A stretch of 15,664 bases of DNA from positions 1-15,664 of the forward strand of contig BTQE01000077.1 of NCBI GenBank assembly GCA_036985715.1, read 5' to 3'. A program made the position numbers and the translations under genes. The stretch comes from SMXL01 sp036985715 (lineage in GTDB: Bacteria; Bacteroidota; Rhodothermia; Rhodothermales; UBA10348). The notes below the pieces were generated by a model. The model was not told the origin of the DNA, did no database searches, and saw only the letters and a program-made list of their open reading frames with translations. This document shows positions 15,439 to 15,664 of the stretch, one piece after another (within the stretch, counting starts at the first letter, position 1; each line of letters begins with the position of its first letter).

Positions 15439-15664
15439 CTACAATTGTCCTTGATTCGCTGTTCCTTCGGCCGCCGCGAGTTCTCTGTTCCTTTTTCCCA
15501 GCCTGTATGAAACCCACGCCCAAATTCCTGCAATTGGAACGGCGACAAAAGCGACTCCTGCCAAGGAGACGCCTATCGCACGGAGTCCGGTGTAGACCCA
15601 ACCGCTGACGGCATCTCCGCCGCGATAGACCACGGTGTCGACAAAGTTCTTTGCCTTGTATTTC
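15439..15664 (-). CDS. MFS transporter, ATP/ADP-translocase-like, C-terminal fragment (runs off window)
   Basis: Only the last ~74 codons lie in the window; the gene continues past base 15664. Read from the edge, the protein gives KYKAKNFVDTVVYRGGDAV, then SGWVYTGLRAIG, a hydrophobic helix and a basic YRLGKRNREL tail. From memory, KYKAKNFIDTVVYRGGD is a conserved C-terminal signature of free-living bacterial MFS proteins related to the AAA-type ATP/ADP translocases. They sit in the inner membrane; nucleotide exchange is known for the intracellular-parasite members but not established for this type. The final residues are Ala/Gln-rich. The stop is 11 nt from the aldo/keto reductase start, and that gene's Shine-Dalgarno overlaps this stop, pointing to co-translation. 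Confidence 0.75.
   Translation of the reverse strand, partial: KYKAKNFVDTVVYRGGDAVSGWVYTGLRAIGVSLAGVAFVAVPIAGIWAWVSYRLGKRNRELAAAEGTANQGQL

Noticed and set aside
15428..15601. N-terminal extension of the aldo/keto reductase
   Set aside because: The Tat signal and Shine-Dalgarno fix the start at 15427, and the extension lies in the MFS gene in another frame.
1..15664. tRNA, rRNA, CRISPR, insertion sequence or attachment site
   Set aside because: I looked for T-loop-like sequences, regular spaced repeats, transposase motifs and terminal inverted repeats, and found none that holds up by eye.

Overview
This window looks like chromosomal DNA of moderate GC from a Gram-negative bacterium, most likely a Rhodothermota (Rhodothermia) or near relative. 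That assignment is inference. It rests on two Ser/Thr kinases of the MIGKTLSHYK type fused to PD40/TolB-like propellers, an LVIVD-repeat secreted protein, a Tat-exported aldo/keto reductase, an ATP/ADP-translocase-like MFS protein and the start of a DUF4212 symporter subunit. I see no rRNA, tRNA, CRISPR array, transposase or integrase.

Layout. 1-341: no recognisable gene. 342-3438 (+): a cassette of a small protein, a minimal nucleotidyltransferase that overlaps it, and a kinase whose start overlaps the nucleotidyltransferase stop (ATGA). The kinase gene is broken in its sensor domain by an apparent microhomology deletion and continues in another frame to 3438. 3439-4729 (+): a Fic adenylyltransferase with a C-terminal winged helix, preceded by two palindromes with identical arms, the second overlapping its ribosome binding site. 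4730-5260: a decayed DUF4212 symporter small-subunit gene. 5361-6864 (+): a 101-residue DUF3303-like protein and a Rieske oxygenase alpha subunit. 7020-8339 (+): a secreted LVIVD-repeat protein. 8389-10203 (-): an MsbA-like ABC exporter. 10396-10761 (+): an ECF sigma factor remnant lacking most of region 2. 10758-13388 (-): a full-length kinase/propeller paralogue of the first kinase. 13668-14465 (+): an exported PAP2 phosphatase. 14474-15427 (-): a Tat-targeted aldo/keto reductase, downstream of the 3' end of an MFS nucleotide-transporter-like gene that runs off the window.

The window does not read as one pathway. It mixes envelope and metabolic genes (ABC exporter, PAP2, Rieske, aldo/keto reductase) with signalling and toxin-like genes (two kinases, Fic, nucleotidyltransferase). 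Three genes carry internal losses: kinase 1, the DUF4212 gene and the sigma factor. The most interesting points are the nucleotidyltransferase cassette coupled to a kinase, the Fic operator pair, the microhomology scar, and the same kinase module joined to two different propellers. All functional statements are from sequence reading without database searches.
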